Assembly: GCF_003480435.1 (NCBI RefSeq)
Contig: NZ_QUJB01000020.1
Coordinates: forward strand, 855 to 50,769
Reading direction: 5' to 3'
From: Clostridium sp. AM30-24
GTDB taxonomy: Bacteria > Bacillota > Clostridia > Lachnospirales > Lachnospiraceae
Length of the DNA: 49,915 bases
Below the pieces are notes generated by a model, which did not search any database, was not told where the DNA came from, and saw only the letters and a list, made by a program, of their open reading frames with translations. Position numbers and translations under genes: made by a program. Below are positions 14,326 to 22,921 of this stretch, piece by piece. Every line of letters starts with the position of its first letter. Position 1 is the first letter of the stretch.

Positions 14326-15287
14326 CCGGAAAACATCTCCGCCGCCAGCTTCGTAAATTCTTCCATAGCCTTTGACACATATCTCTTTTTCTTCCACATA
14401 ACAGCGATGTCACGGCTTACATCATCGGAGTCCAGTTTGTAAAAAACGACAGGTTCATCGTGGTTGGACATGCGGACAACGGTGTCAGACAGGAGTGTGA
14501 CGCCGAGACCGGCACCGCAGGAGCGGTAGGCGGTGGCGAGCTGATCTAACTGCAGGCGGATATTTGGGGCAAAGCCATTTTGGGAACAGAGCTTCACGGC
14601 GCGCTCGTAGGCAATGGTCTCCGGGCGAAGCAGCAGGAACGGAGCCTTTGCGAAGGAAGAGAGGGAGACGGAAGGCGCAGCCGGATCTAAATGAACACCG
14701 CGGCGGATCTCGTCGGCGGTGAATTCCGCAGGAAGAAGCTCTTTTTTTATTCCCATAGAGGCAAAGAAATTCGGATCACTTGGGACAGCGAGGAGAAAGT
14801 GATCCTCGAAGAGGATGACGGAGTCGAAGGCGTCACCCTGTTGGTCCACCGGATCCACAAGGATGTCGAGCACCTCATTCGCGAGACGCTTTTGTAATTC
14901 AAGAGATGGCGCTTCCTGAACGTCCAGAGAGATTCCGGGATAGCGGCGGCTGTATTCGGCAACGACCGGGAGAACGATGCTGGAGAGAAAAAAACTGGAG
15001 GCACCGATCCTCAGAGCACCTGTTTTGAGGTTGGAAAGGTCGTTGCAGTAGATCTTCAGATCATCTTCGATGCGGTGGAGTTTCTCTACGGCATCGATGT
15101 AGGCGCGGCCTGCGTCAGTTAAAAGAAGATGGGAGGAAGAACGCTCAAAGATGGGCTGGCCTAACTCCTGTTCTTCTTTTTTTACGGCGATGCTGATAGC
15201 GGGCTGAGTGATATAGAGGTTCCTTGCTGCAGCGGAGAAGCTGCCGCAGCGGTAAATTTCATAGATGTAGTCTTTTGACTGGAACAT
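14322..15287 (-). CDS. LysR-family transcriptional regulator
   Basis: 321 residues from the ATG at 15287 (RBS ACAGGAGAAC). The DNA-binding domain reads SKDYIYEIYRCGSFSAAARN, then LYITQPAISIAVKKEEQELG and LLLTDAGRAYIDAVEKL. The rest is the two-lobed effector domain. The longer frame up to 15491 would add a hydrophobic, Ile-rich leader and is rejected: LysR proteins begin a few residues before the first helix. It is divergent from the TSUP transporter gene and probably controls it. The Gln-Pro-Ala-Ile recognition helix is standard. Confidence 0.92.
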   Translation of the reverse strand: MFQSKDYIYEIYRCGSFSAAARNLYITQPAISIAVKKEEQELGQPIFERSSSHLLLTDAGRAYIDAVEKLHRIEDDLKIYCNDLSNLKTGALRIGASSFFLSSIVLPVVAEYSRRYPGISLDVQEAPSLELQKRLANEVLDILVDPVDQQGDAFDSVILFEDHFLLAVPSDPNFFASMGIKKELLPAEFTADEIRRGVHLDPAAPSVSLSSFAKAPFLLLRPETIAYERAVKLCSQNGFAPNIRLQLDQLATAYRSCGAGLGVTLLSDTVVRMSNHDEPVVFYKLDSDDVSRDIAVMWKKKRYVSKAMEEFTKLAAEMFSG

Positions 15288-15661
15288 TTTGTTCTCCTGT
15301 ATATAAATATAATTAATGAAAAATATCAATATTATAAATTTGATTATATATGAGATCCATGGTATATTCAAGATGATCATGTGAGAGAATAAAAGTTCCT
15401 GTACACGGGTAGGAATTTTCTGAATTGAAAATTCCGTACAATACAGTGGTGGTAGTGGATTTTGCCGATTCGGAATGCGAAGCATCGGCAAAATCAGTTA
15501 CTGTTTGCGCAAGGCGTGAACAGTAACGAATAAAAGGATTTATGTGCCGGGAAGAGAGCTTTTGACGGATCAAAATAACAGCAAATACGAACAGCAGCAC
15601 AGCGGAGACAGTTTCCCGGAGATGATGAAAGAACGCGGGCTGTGCAAAAAGGGAGAAGAAA
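15288..15661 (+). other. Divergent LysR/TSUP regulatory region
   Basis: 374 bp without a gene. Near the LysR side is an imperfect palindrome ATCAATATTA-TAAATTTGAT (15325-15344), a candidate LysR site. At 15458-15527 are two adjacent hairpins, described separately. I found no convincing TSUP promoter. The AT-rich left half and the GC-rich right half differ in composition. Confidence 0.5.
15458..15527. repeat. Two adjacent hairpins, palindromic repeat-like element
   Basis: First hairpin GATTTTGCCGAT (15458-15469) with ATCGGCAAAATC (15484-15495), a perfect 12-bp stem. One base later comes GTTACTGTT (15497-15505) with AACAGTAAC (15519-15527), a perfect 9-bp stem. The second resembles the GTAACTGTTCAGTAG copies at 29204 and 33525. 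Confidence 0.6.
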
Positions 15662-16432
15662 ATGAGTTACTTAAAAACATTGCTTATCATCTGCCCGATC
15701 TTCTTCATTTCGGGTATCATTGATTCTATAGGCGGAGGCGGAGGATTGATCGCGTTGCCGACATACTTAATGATCGGATTGCCGGTCCGCTCGGCTTACG
15801 GCTGCAACAAACTGCAGGCAGGTCTTGGAAACCTGGTCTCAGCAATCAAGTATTTTAAAAACAATATGGTCGATCTGAGGATCGCACTGGTCTCAGCTAT
15901 CACAGCGATGACGGGGGCATGGATCGGAACCAAGATCATCTTTCTCCTTCCGGAGGAGAGCATCCAGAAGGCCATCACGGTGGCACTTCCGGTGATCGCC
16001 CTCATCATGGTTCTCAGAAAGACTGATGCGAGAAACGTGATCATGAGAAGCGAGATCTCGAAAAAAACAGTTGTTCAGGCCCTGATCGTCGGCGTGATCA
16101 TGGGATTTTACAACAGTCTTTTCGGACCGGGGATCGGTACCGTAGCGATCATCGCATTTACGATGATCATGCACTATGATGCGAGATGTGCGTCCGGTAA
16201 CGGTAAGGTCCTCATTGTACTTACGAATGCCATCGCCCTTGTAAGCTATGTGAAAACGGGAAATGTCGCTTACGAGATTGCTTGTCCGGCAGCAATCTGT
16301 GCCATTGCAGGAAACCTCGTCGGCGTTAATCTGGCGATCAGGAAGGGCGAGAAGATCATCAAACCGGTGATGTTAGTCGTAGTAATCCTCACTGTGATCA
16401 AATTTGCCTGGCAGAATCATCTGTGGGGTTAA
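15662..16432 (+). CDS. TSUP family transporter (TauE/SafE type)
   Basis: 256 residues, about eight membrane segments. The N-terminal half has FFISGIIDSIGGGGGLIALP and the GCNKLQAGLGN segment; the second half repeats the pattern with GFYNSLFGPGIGTVAIIAF. These are the duplicated TauE/SafE sequences. Members export sulfite, sulfoacetate or other organic anions. RBS GGGAGAA precedes the ATG at 15662. A LysR gene is divergent 374 bp upstream. The substrate cannot be assigned; the surrounding genes concern amino-acid-derived compounds. Confidence 0.9.
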   Translation: MSYLKTLLIICPIFFISGIIDSIGGGGGLIALPTYLMIGLPVRSAYGCNKLQAGLGNLVSAIKYFKNNMVDLRIALVSAITAMTGAWIGTKIIFLLPEESIQKAITVALPVIALIMVLRKTDARNVIMRSEISKKTVVQALIVGVIMGFYNSLFGPGIGTVAIIAFTMIMHYDARCASGNGKVLIVLTNAIALVSYVKTGNVAYEIACPAAICAIAGNLVGVNLAIRKGEKIIKPVMLVVVILTVIKFAWQNHLWG

Positions 16433-16477
16433 ATGCAAAAAATTCAATAAGGTTTACCTGTTTTTGTTTACCCATAT

Positions 16478-16512
16478 AAAAGAGGCCGGTCGATCAAAGA
16501 CTGGTCTCTTTT
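16478..16512 (+). terminator. Rho-independent terminator after TSUP gene
   Basis: AAAAGAGGCCGGTC with GACTGGTCTCTTTT, near-perfect stem ending in T residues, 46 bp after the stop codon. Confidence 0.85.
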
Positions 16513-16524
16513 ATTTGAAAATAG

Positions 16525-16566
16525 AAAAGACTGATGATCAATGGATATACAGATCATCAGTCTTTT
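16525..16566 (-). terminator. Bidirectional terminator, ends the GntP gene
   Basis: Perfect 15-bp stem AAAAGACTGATGATC (16525-16539) and GATCATCAGTCTTTT (16552-16566). The A/T tract at each end makes it work on both strands; it follows the minus-strand permease stop by 20 bp. Confidence 0.85.
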
Positions 16567-16586
16567 GGGGGAAAATCAGGGGAATA

Positions 16587-17912
16587 TTAAATAATTCCTG
16601 TAAAGTAGAGAACGAGAGTCATAGCACAGCAGGCAAGACCGCCGATGAGAGTAGAACCGCCGACAGAGCGGAGTCCCTGTTTGAAGTCCAGATTACTGAG
16701 AGAGCAGGTAAGCCAGAATCCGGAACTGTTTGCGTGGCTGAATGCAACGCCGCCAGAGCACATCGCAAGGTAAGCTGCTAAGGTGGAAACACCGAGAGTC
16801 TCAAGCATCGGCTGGCATAAAGCGGCAGAAGTAGTAACAGCCAATGTATTGGAACCGGTAACGATACGGATCAGGATACCGATGAGCATCGGAACGAAAA
16901 TTCCAGGAATATGGGCACTTACTACGAGGTTTGCGAGAGTTTCTGCAACACCGGCACTCTTGATAAATGCAGCCAGGGAACCGCCAAGGGCAGTAATAAA
17001 TACAGGACCTGCACAGTCAATAACTGCTTTGCTGATCCAGTCATTGCGGACATCTTCACGTTTCCACCATTCTTTCACCTGAAGGAATACTGCGAGGAAG
17101 CAGCCGATGATCAGGGCAGAGAGCGGTGCACCGATAAAGTTCATAACACTTGCCAATATGGTACCGGGAAGAAGAACGCCTGTAACAGTCTGACCTACGA
17201 TTAAGAGGACCGGAACAACGATCGGAAGGATCGCCCTTATAAGACTCATAGTGATCTTGTCTTTAGTATCTTCCTGATTTAAAAAGTTGACATTTAGCTC
17301 TACATGTTCATTCTTTAAAGTTGATGCATAAAGTACGGTTGCAATCAATCCAGGGATGGATACAAGGATGCCCCACGGGATCGCCTCACCGAGAGAAAGA
17401 CCGAGAGTAGCAGCACCGGCAACTGGGCCAGGAGTCGGCGGAACCAGGGAACTCGTTACGATACTGACCTGAATAACAGCTGCAAATGCCATCATGGATA
17501 TTCCGGTCTGCTGCGCCAGGTTTGTACAGAGCGGGATGGTAAGTAAGCTTACGGTATCCGGGAATACAGGGATACCAAGGATGCAGGCACTGGTGCCAAT
17601 GGCCCAGAGTACACGTTTTTTTCCACAAAAATCTACCAGTGATGTTGTGAGTTTGACAATTGCGCCGGTTTCACTTAAAATAAGACCGAGCAATGAGCCG
17701 AGGAAGATGACCAGAGCAACGCTGGTACAGGTACTTCCAAAGCCGGAATTCAGTGTGGACGGAATCTTTTCAAGAGGTGTTCCGACGAGAATACCGAGAG
17801 TGATGGTGGCAATTAAAAGTGCGAGTATTGCATGGAATTTTAATTTACCGACCATGAGGATTAATAACGCGACTACAATACATAAGACAATAACAACATA
17901 AGTACTAGACAT
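16587..17912 (-). CDS. GntP-family permease (gluconate/organic acid:H+ symporter)
   Basis: 441 residues, about 12-13 membrane segments. Family marks: LGLILSETGAIVKL in an early segment and SSLVPPTPGPVAGA, the PTPGP loop of GntP carriers. A late GILIRIVTGSNTLAVTTSAA segment also fits. It takes up gluconate or other hydroxy acids with protons. The start is the ATG at 17912, 7 bp after AAAGGAGA. It is divergent from a LysR gene with a 16-bp palindrome between, so substrate-induced control is likely. No sugar-acid kinase or dehydratase is nearby, so gluconate itself is not implied; glycerate-like or hydroxy-amino-acid-derived acids are possible. Confidence 0.93.
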   Translation of the reverse strand: MSSTYVVIVLCIVVALLILMVGKLKFHAILALLIATITLGILVGTPLEKIPSTLNSGFGSTCTSVALVIFLGSLLGLILSETGAIVKLTTSLVDFCGKKRVLWAIGTSACILGIPVFPDTVSLLTIPLCTNLAQQTGISMMAFAAVIQVSIVTSSLVPPTPGPVAGAATLGLSLGEAIPWGILVSIPGLIATVLYASTLKNEHVELNVNFLNQEDTKDKITMSLIRAILPIVVPVLLIVGQTVTGVLLPGTILASVMNFIGAPLSALIIGCFLAVFLQVKEWWKREDVRNDWISKAVIDCAGPVFITALGGSLAAFIKSAGVAETLANLVVSAHIPGIFVPMLIGILIRIVTGSNTLAVTTSAALCQPMLETLGVSTLAAYLAMCSGGVAFSHANSSGFWLTCSLSNLDFKQGLRSVGGSTLIGGLACCAMTLVLYFTGII

Positions 17913-17974
17913 AAAAATCTCCTTTTCCGTATGTAAATCTCCAATACACATATAAGAAGCATAAGCACAATCAT

Positions 17975-18004
17975 ATTATAAATAAAAGAATGGGAAAAAA
18001 CCAA
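17975..18004 (-). promoter_or_regulatory. Promoter of GntP gene
   Basis: On the minus strand TTGGTT (18004-17999), 18-bp spacer, TATAAT (17980-17975), 62 bp before the start codon. Confidence 0.6.
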
Positions 18005-18013
18005 CATCGTATG

Positions 18014-18029
18014 GGAATAAGCTTATTCC
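18014..18029. promoter_or_regulatory. Perfect 16-bp palindrome, candidate LysR operator
   Basis: GGAATAAGCTTATTCC lies in the 199-bp divergent region, 10 bp upstream of the GntP -35 element and about 80 bp before the LysR start. Confidence 0.65.
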
Positions 18030-18111
18030 AAAATGGACTGTGCAAATTCTATAAAAAACAACTAAACACAAAAGAGACGACATAAAAATTGCATAAAAAG
18101 AGGAACATGAC

Positions 18112-19074
18112 ATGGAATATTTAGAAGTAAGAGATGCAATCTGTGTGCTCGCAGTTGCAGAGGAACAGAGCTTTTCACGAGCAGCGGAGCGGTGCTATAT
18201 CTCACAGTCGGCGCTCAGCAAAATCATAAGAAAGACAGAACGTAATCTCGGGGTAGAACTCTTTTCGAGAGGCTGTGTTCCGGTGCGCCTGACGGCAGCG
18301 GGAGAACATTTTCTGGGATTGTTCCGGAAAATGTATGATACACATCTGGAGATGGAGCAGCTGAGTGATGAGATCCGGCGAAGAAAGAAGAGTGACTTAA
18401 GCATTGGAGCGGCTTCTTATTTTTGTACATACGTCCTTCCGGGAATTATTGGAGACTATAATCTGGAAAACCCGGAAGTGAATATCAAGGTGATTGAAAG
18501 CAACGATAAGGAAAAAGTGGAATTTTTACACTCCGGCATCTGTGATATTGGAATATCCGTCAATACGGAGATGCCGTCAGATCTTGACTATTTCGTCTTA
18601 TGCCGTGAAAATATTCTATTAGCAGTTCCAAAGGAGCTGAAGGTCAACCATGGACTTGAGAAAGCAGCGCTGTCATACAGCGATATCTGTAGCGGAAAGT
18701 ATTTGGATCCAGATACACCGGCGGTTTCATTAAAAAAGTTTGAAAAGGAGAATTTTCTGTTCCTGCGTCAGGGAAATGATCTTTGGACGAGAGGACTTGC
18801 AATTTGCCATGACGCGGGGTTTGAACCTAAGATACTGATGGAGCTGGATCAGCTTCAGACTGCGTATTATCTGGCGGATGCCGGAAAAGGCGTTGCGTTT
18901 ATCCGGGCAGGAATTCCTTATTATGTGGGAGATTCCGGAAACCTGAACTTTTACCGGATCGATCATCCCAAAATGAGCAGAGAAGTCCGTGTTTACTATA
19001 ATAAAGAAGAGAAATTCCCTAAAGTGCAGAAAGATTTTATGGAGTATCTGAAAAAATACCCGGTGTTCGCATGA
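18112..19074 (+). CDS. LysR-family transcriptional regulator
   Basis: 320 residues. Winged helix DAICVLAVAEEQSFSRAAER, then CYISQSALSKIIRKTERNLG and VRLTAAGEHFLGLFRKM. The effector domain has paired lobes (LSIGAASYFCTYVLPGIIGD; DIGISVNTEMPS). RBS GAGGAAC precedes the ATG. It is divergent from the GntP permease gene and likely its regulator through the palindrome at 18014. The stop codon lies in the loop of its own terminator hairpin. Confidence 0.92.
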   Translation: MEYLEVRDAICVLAVAEEQSFSRAAERCYISQSALSKIIRKTERNLGVELFSRGCVPVRLTAAGEHFLGLFRKMYDTHLEMEQLSDEIRRRKKSDLSIGAASYFCTYVLPGIIGDYNLENPEVNIKVIESNDKEKVEFLHSGICDIGISVNTEMPSDLDYFVLCRENILLAVPKELKVNHGLEKAALSYSDICSGKYLDPDTPAVSLKKFEKENFLFLRQGNDLWTRGLAICHDAGFEPKILMELDQLQTAYYLADAGKGVAFIRAGIPYYVGDSGNLNFYRIDHPKMSREVRVYYNKEEKFPKVQKDFMEYLKKYPVFA

Positions 19075-19096
19075 GCGCACCGGGTATTTCCTTTTT
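19054..19096 (+). terminator. Terminator overlapping the end of the LysR gene
   Basis: AAATACCCGGTG (19054-19065) pairs with CACCGGGTATTT (19078-19089); the stop codon 19072-19074 is in the loop. TTTCCTTTTT follows. Confidence 0.85.
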
Positions 19097-19122
19097 GGAA
19101 TAGAGTCATGACAGATGCGCAC

Positions 19123-19151
19123 TTGGATTTTGAGTGAAATATAGTTATGAT
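19123..19151 (+). promoter_or_regulatory. Promoter of aspartate dehydrogenase-like operon
   Basis: TTGGAT (19123-19128), 17-bp spacer, TATGAT (19146-19151), 68 bp before the start codon. Confidence 0.6.
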
Positions 19152-19219
19152 GTTTTCAGAAGCAAAGCACAGGCACAATCTCATATTTGACACACGAAGA
19201 CTGGAAAGGAGACATTATT

Positions 19220-19972
19220 ATGAAAAAAATTGCATTTTTAGGCGGTGGAAAAATCGGAAGAACGATGATTGTTCATGTGACGGAGGGAAAGAAAGCGGAG
19301 GTCGCTTTTGTGTACGATCCGTTTGTAAAGGATACCGACATCTGCGGAGTGAAGGTCGTCTCTGATATTACAGAAGATATGTTTGAGGGACTCGATCTGG
19401 TCATTGAGTGCGCGACAGCGGAAGTTGTTGCAGCTAATATCGTGACTGCATTAAAACATTGTGATTTCATGCCGTTCTCCATGACAGCATTTCGCGATGA
19501 CGAATTAAGAGAAAAAGCAAGGGAGACAAGCCTAACACACGGCACAAGAGTATATCTCCCGCACGGAGCAATTCTTGGTCTGGACGGAATCTTTGACGGA
19601 CGTTCTGAACTTACAGAGGTTTCAGTTGTCACAACAAAGAATCCGAAAGCTCTCGGAAGAACAGATACCGAGTATACAGTTCTCTACGAGGGATCGACAA
19701 GAGAGGCTACGAAGCTTTATCCGAGAAATGTCAATGTCCATGCGGCTCTTGCGCTGGCAGGAATCGGATTTGACAAGACTCATTCAAAAATCGTTGCTGA
19801 TCCGTCAGTGAACACAAATACTCATGAAATCCACATCGTTGGAAAAGGAATTGATTTCACAATTCGAGTATCCAGCTTCTCTGAAGGTGGAGTGTCCGGC
19901 AAATACGTACCGCTTTCCGCATGCGGAAGTCTGGATCGTGTTCTTGGTGGAGCAGGATTCCAGTTTGTATAG
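19220..19972 (+). CDS. L-aspartate dehydrogenase-like NAD(P)-dependent oxidoreductase
   Basis: 250 residues. The Rossmann fold starts at the N-terminus with G8-G-G-K-I-G13 inside KKIAFLGGGKIGR. DLVIECATAEVV is the next nucleotide-contacting segment. The C-terminal domain carries YPRNVNVHAALALAGIGFD, the N-V-N-V-x-A-x-L-A-L-A-G signature of aspartate dehydrogenase/NadX-type enzymes with its candidate catalytic His. Such enzymes interconvert an amino acid and its imino/keto acid with NAD(P)H. Start at ATG 19220 after GGAAAGGAGA. Next come an aminotransferase (58 bp) and a 2-hydroxyacid dehydrogenase. There are no nadA/nadC genes, so a catabolic role or another substrate is more likely than NAD synthesis. 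Confidence 0.82.
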   Translation: MKKIAFLGGGKIGRTMIVHVTEGKKAEVAFVYDPFVKDTDICGVKVVSDITEDMFEGLDLVIECATAEVVAANIVTALKHCDFMPFSMTAFRDDELREKARETSLTHGTRVYLPHGAILGLDGIFDGRSELTEVSVVTTKNPKALGRTDTEYTVLYEGSTREATKLYPRNVNVHAALALAGIGFDKTHSKIVADPSVNTNTHEIHIVGKGIDFTIRVSSFSEGGVSGKYVPLSACGSLDRVLGGAGFQFV

Positions 19973-20030
19973 AGTCTGAAACATATGGGTTACGAATGAG
20001 CACTTATTCAAGAAAGGATATAACAAAACT

Positions 20031-21215
20031 ATGAAAAACAGAATTGCATCAAGAATGGATAAACTTCTTCCTTCAGGAATCAGAAAAGTGAATGAAAAAG
20101 CGCTTGCAATGGAAAGAGAAGGAAAAAACGTCATTCATTTTGAGATTGGACGTCCGGATTTTGATACACCGGATTACATAAAAAAAGCAGCTGAGGACAG
20201 TTTAAAGCGCGGTGAAGTTTTCTACACATCCAACTATGGCGATATGCAGCTTCGTGAGACGATTGCCTGGAAATTGACGACCCAGAATCAGATTCCGACA
20301 AAGGCAACGGAAGTACTTGTCACGGTAGGTCTTTCTGAGGCGATCTTTGATCTCTTATGCACAATCTTAGATGCGGGAGATGAGATTTTGGTTCCGGATC
20401 CAGTATGGATGAATTATGTGAATGTTCCGCGTCTTCTTGGTGCAGTTCCGGTAAGCTACAGGCTTCGTGAGGAGAACGACTACCAGATGGATCTCGACGA
20501 AGTGAGATCCAAGATCACAGATAAGACAAAAGCGCTTGTTATCGTAACTCCGAATAACCCGACAGGAAGTGTCCTTTCTGAGGAAGTTCTCACAGAACTT
20601 GCAAAGCTTGCCGTCGAGAAAGATATTCTGATCATTGCTGACGAAGTTTACGAGCGTCTGCTCTATGATGGAACAAAGCATGTGAGCATTGCCTCCCTTC
20701 CGGGAATGAAAGAACGTACTTTCACATTAAATGGAATGTCAAAGGCATATTCCATGACCGGCTGGCGTCTCGGTTACGTATCTGCGCCGGAAGAGTATAT
20801 CCTTGCGATGAATAAGATCCATCAGCACAACGTTACCTGTGCTCCGTCCTTTGTACAGAAGGCCTCCATCGCTGCGCTCCGCGATGAGACGGACGAAGTA
20901 GAGAAGATGGTAGTGGAATATCAAAGGAGAAGAGATTATGCGGTAAAGGCGATCAACGAGATTCCGGGACTCTCCTGCCGCTGCCCAAAGGGTGCATTCT
21001 ATATTTTCATTAATATCAAAGACCTTGGTATTTCAAGCGCGAAGTTTGCGGATTATCTTCTTGAAGAGGCGTATATTGCACTCGTTCCGGGAGATGTATT
21101 CGGCACATCTGGTGAAGGCTATATCCGCATGTCCTTTGCAAACAGCTATGAAAACATCGTGGAAGGTGTAGATCGTATGGCAAAGGCTGTTGGGAAATTA
21201 AGAACAGAAAAGTAA
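20031..21215 (+). CDS. PLP-dependent aminotransferase class I (aspartate aminotransferase-like)
   Basis: 394 residues. Class I aminotransferase marks: HFEIGRPDFDTPDYIKKAAE at the N-terminus, VTPNNPTGSVLSEE, ILIIADEVYERLLY with the PLP Asp, and NGMSKAYSMTGWRLGY with the Schiff-base lysine K238 and the phosphate-binding Arg. It belongs to the subgroup Ib broad aspartate/prephenate/alanine aminotransferase type. RBS AAGAAAGGA. It is 14 bp from the downstream dehydrogenase and almost certainly co-transcribed. It would move amino groups between the amino acid handled by the aspartate dehydrogenase-like protein and a keto acid, which the next enzyme can reduce. Confidence 0.93.
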   Translation: MKNRIASRMDKLLPSGIRKVNEKALAMEREGKNVIHFEIGRPDFDTPDYIKKAAEDSLKRGEVFYTSNYGDMQLRETIAWKLTTQNQIPTKATEVLVTVGLSEAIFDLLCTILDAGDEILVPDPVWMNYVNVPRLLGAVPVSYRLREENDYQMDLDEVRSKITDKTKALVIVTPNNPTGSVLSEEVLTELAKLAVEKDILIIADEVYERLLYDGTKHVSIASLPGMKERTFTLNGMSKAYSMTGWRLGYVSAPEEYILAMNKIHQHNVTCAPSFVQKASIAALRDETDEVEKMVVEYQRRRDYAVKAINEIPGLSCRCPKGAFYIFINIKDLGISSAKFADYLLEEAYIALVPGDVFGTSGEGYIRMSFANSYENIVEGVDRMAKAVGKLRTEK

Positions 21216-21229
21216 TCGGGGAGGATATT

Positions 21230-22168
21230 ATGGCAAAAGTTTTAATCACAGAAAAGATCAATCCGATCGGAATTGAAGTTATTAAAAACGCAGGCCACGA
21301 GGTGATCCAGATGGAGACACTCGAAGAGTCTGAGTTAAAGGAAAAGATCAAGGATGTTGACGCGGCACTTGTCAGAATTCTGCCGATCACGAGAGAGATC
21401 CTGGGAGGTGCAAAGAATTTAAAGATCCTCAGCAAACATGGTGTCGGTGTGGACAATTTTGACATCGAGGCAGCCAAAGAACTTGGAATTGCGTTGACGA
21501 CAACTCCGGATGCCAATGGAAGATCTGTTGCAGAGCATGCATTCGCGCTGATGATGAGCCTTGCGAAGAATATAGTTCCAGTATCAGAAGAGTACAAGAG
21601 AATCGGATTTGCGGCGAAGAACTATAAAGAGGGCGTGGAAGTTACCGGAAAGACGCTCGGAATTATTGGATGCGGAAAGATCGGAAGAAGAATGGCAAAG
21701 ATGGCCCACAATGGTTTTGATATGCGTGTCCTTGTTTATGATCCATATATCACAGAAGTTCCGGAAGGATGCGAACTTGTATCAGAGAAAGAACGTGTTC
21801 TCTCTGAGTCTGATTTTATCAGCCTTCACTGCTATCTTTCCGATGAAACTTTCCACTTCATTGGAAAGAAAGAACTTGCCCTCATGAAACCGACGGCATA
21901 CCTGATCAACTGTGCCCGCGGGCCGGTTGTGGATGAACCGGCGCTGATCGACGCACTTCTCAATGAGAAACTTGCGGGAGCAGGACTTGATGTGACAGAG
22001 GCAGAGCCGCTTGATCCGGAAAGCCCGTTATTTAAGCTTCCGAATGTTATTGTAACGCCCCATTACGCGCCGACTACGAGAGAAGCGGCGACTGCGGTAT
22101 CCAGAATTGCGGGAGAAAACATTGTGAATTTTCTTCGTGATGGTTCTTGTGTCGGTCGGATCGTATAA
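21230..22168 (+). CDS. D-isomer-specific 2-hydroxyacid dehydrogenase (phosphoglycerate dehydrogenase-like)
   Basis: 312 residues. Catalytic domain plus NAD-binding domain: LSKHGVGVDNFDIEAAKELG, then GKTLGIIGCGKIGRRMA with GxGxxG. INCARGPVVDE supplies the catalytic Arg region, DVTEAEPLDPESPLF the Glu and VTPHYAPTTREAA the His. It lacks the C-terminal ACT domain of regulated SerA, so it is a short 2-hydroxyacid dehydrogenase. RBS GGGGAGGAT. As last gene of the operon it probably reduces the keto acid made by the aminotransferase, or oxidises a hydroxy acid feeding it. No serC/serB nearby, so serine synthesis is not implied. Confidence 0.92.
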   Translation: MAKVLITEKINPIGIEVIKNAGHEVIQMETLEESELKEKIKDVDAALVRILPITREILGGAKNLKILSKHGVGVDNFDIEAAKELGIALTTTPDANGRSVAEHAFALMMSLAKNIVPVSEEYKRIGFAAKNYKEGVEVTGKTLGIIGCGKIGRRMAKMAHNGFDMRVLVYDPYITEVPEGCELVSEKERVLSESDFISLHCYLSDETFHFIGKKELALMKPTAYLINCARGPVVDEPALIDALLNEKLAGAGLDVTEAEPLDPESPLFKLPNVIVTPHYAPTTREAATAVSRIAGENIVNFLRDGSCVGRIV

Positions 22169-22190
22169 TTCCTTTCTAAAATATTCATTG

Positions 22191-22241
22191 AAAAGAGATC
22201 TCCATGGCAGATTGCACCAATTTGCCAGGAGATCTCTTTTT
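22191..22241 (+). terminator. Rho-independent terminator after the dehydrogenase operon
   Basis: Perfect 13-bp stem AAAAGAGATCTCC (22191-22203) with GGAGATCTCTTTT (22228-22240), a 24-nt loop and a T tail. Confidence 0.88.
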
Positions 22242-22329
22242 GCTGCCATGCATCCGTAAGAAGCTGCCAGCGGCAGGTCCTGCAGGTGCAGCAGACGTTT
22301 CCCGAACCTTTGGATGAAACCATTCGGGG

Positions 22330-22358
22330 TTGTTTTTCGAGTGGGAATGAGATAAGAT
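22330..22358 (+). promoter_or_regulatory. Possible promoter of greA
   Basis: TTGTTT (22330-22335), 17-bp spacer, TAAGAT (22353-22358). Weak match, right distance from the gene. Confidence 0.4.
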
Positions 22359-22395
22359 AGTGTTAAAAGAATTTAGGAAAGAAGTGGAAAAAACC

Positions 22396-22899
22396 ATGTA
22401 TGATGAGTTAACAAAAAATGATATAAAGAAGATGGAAGAGGAGATCGAATACCGGAAACTTGTGGTCCGGAAAGAGGCGATCGAGGCTGTAAAAGAGGCG
22501 AGAGCCCAGGGCGACTTAAGTGAAAATTTTGAATATTATGCAGCGAAGAAAGATAAAAACAAGAATGAAAGCCGGATCCGATATCTGGAGAGAATGATCC
22601 GGACGGCGAAGGTGGTATCGGATGAGTCGAAGGATGACGAAGTAGGTCTTTACAATACGGTGGATGTATATTTTGAGGATGACGATGAGACGGAGACTTA
22701 CAAGATCGTGACGACGATCCGCGGAAATTCTTTAAAAGGGCTGATCAGCTCCGAATCACCGCTTGGCAGAGCACTCTTAGGCCATAAGGTCGGCGACCGG
22801 GTACATGTGCAGGTGAATGACAGGGCCGGATATGACGTGATCATCAAGCGTCTGGAGAAGACCGTGGATGACGGAAGCGATGCGATCCGGAGTTTTTAA
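22396..22899 (+). CDS. greA: Transcription elongation factor GreA/GreB family
   Basis: 167 residues. N-terminal coiled-coil hairpin with the acidic tip ARAQGDLSENFEYYAAK: D40 and E43 are the residues that enter the RNA polymerase secondary channel and activate transcript cleavage. The C-terminal FKBP-like domain has SPLGRALLGHKVGDRVHV. ATG at 22396 (GAAGTGG upstream) gives the standard length; a TTG at 22360 would add 12 residues. The coding end is 23 bp from the next start, so it is co-transcribed with a 2-hydroxycarboxylate transporter, an unusual partner. It may be a second, specialised Gre copy, since the main greA is usually linked to housekeeping genes. Confidence 0.9.
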   Translation: MYDELTKNDIKKMEEEIEYRKLVVRKEAIEAVKEARAQGDLSENFEYYAAKKDKNKNESRIRYLERMIRTAKVVSDESKDDEVGLYNTVDVYFEDDDETETYKIVTTIRGNSLKGLISSESPLGRALLGHKVGDRVHVQVNDRAGYDVIIKRLEKTVDDGSDAIRSF

Positions 22900-22921
22900 A
22901 GAAGACAGAGAGAGGTTGAGT

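Noticed and set aside
16587..18111. Gluconate utilisation operon
   Set aside because: Only a GntP permease and a LysR gene are present; no gluconate kinase, dehydratase or aldolase is nearby.
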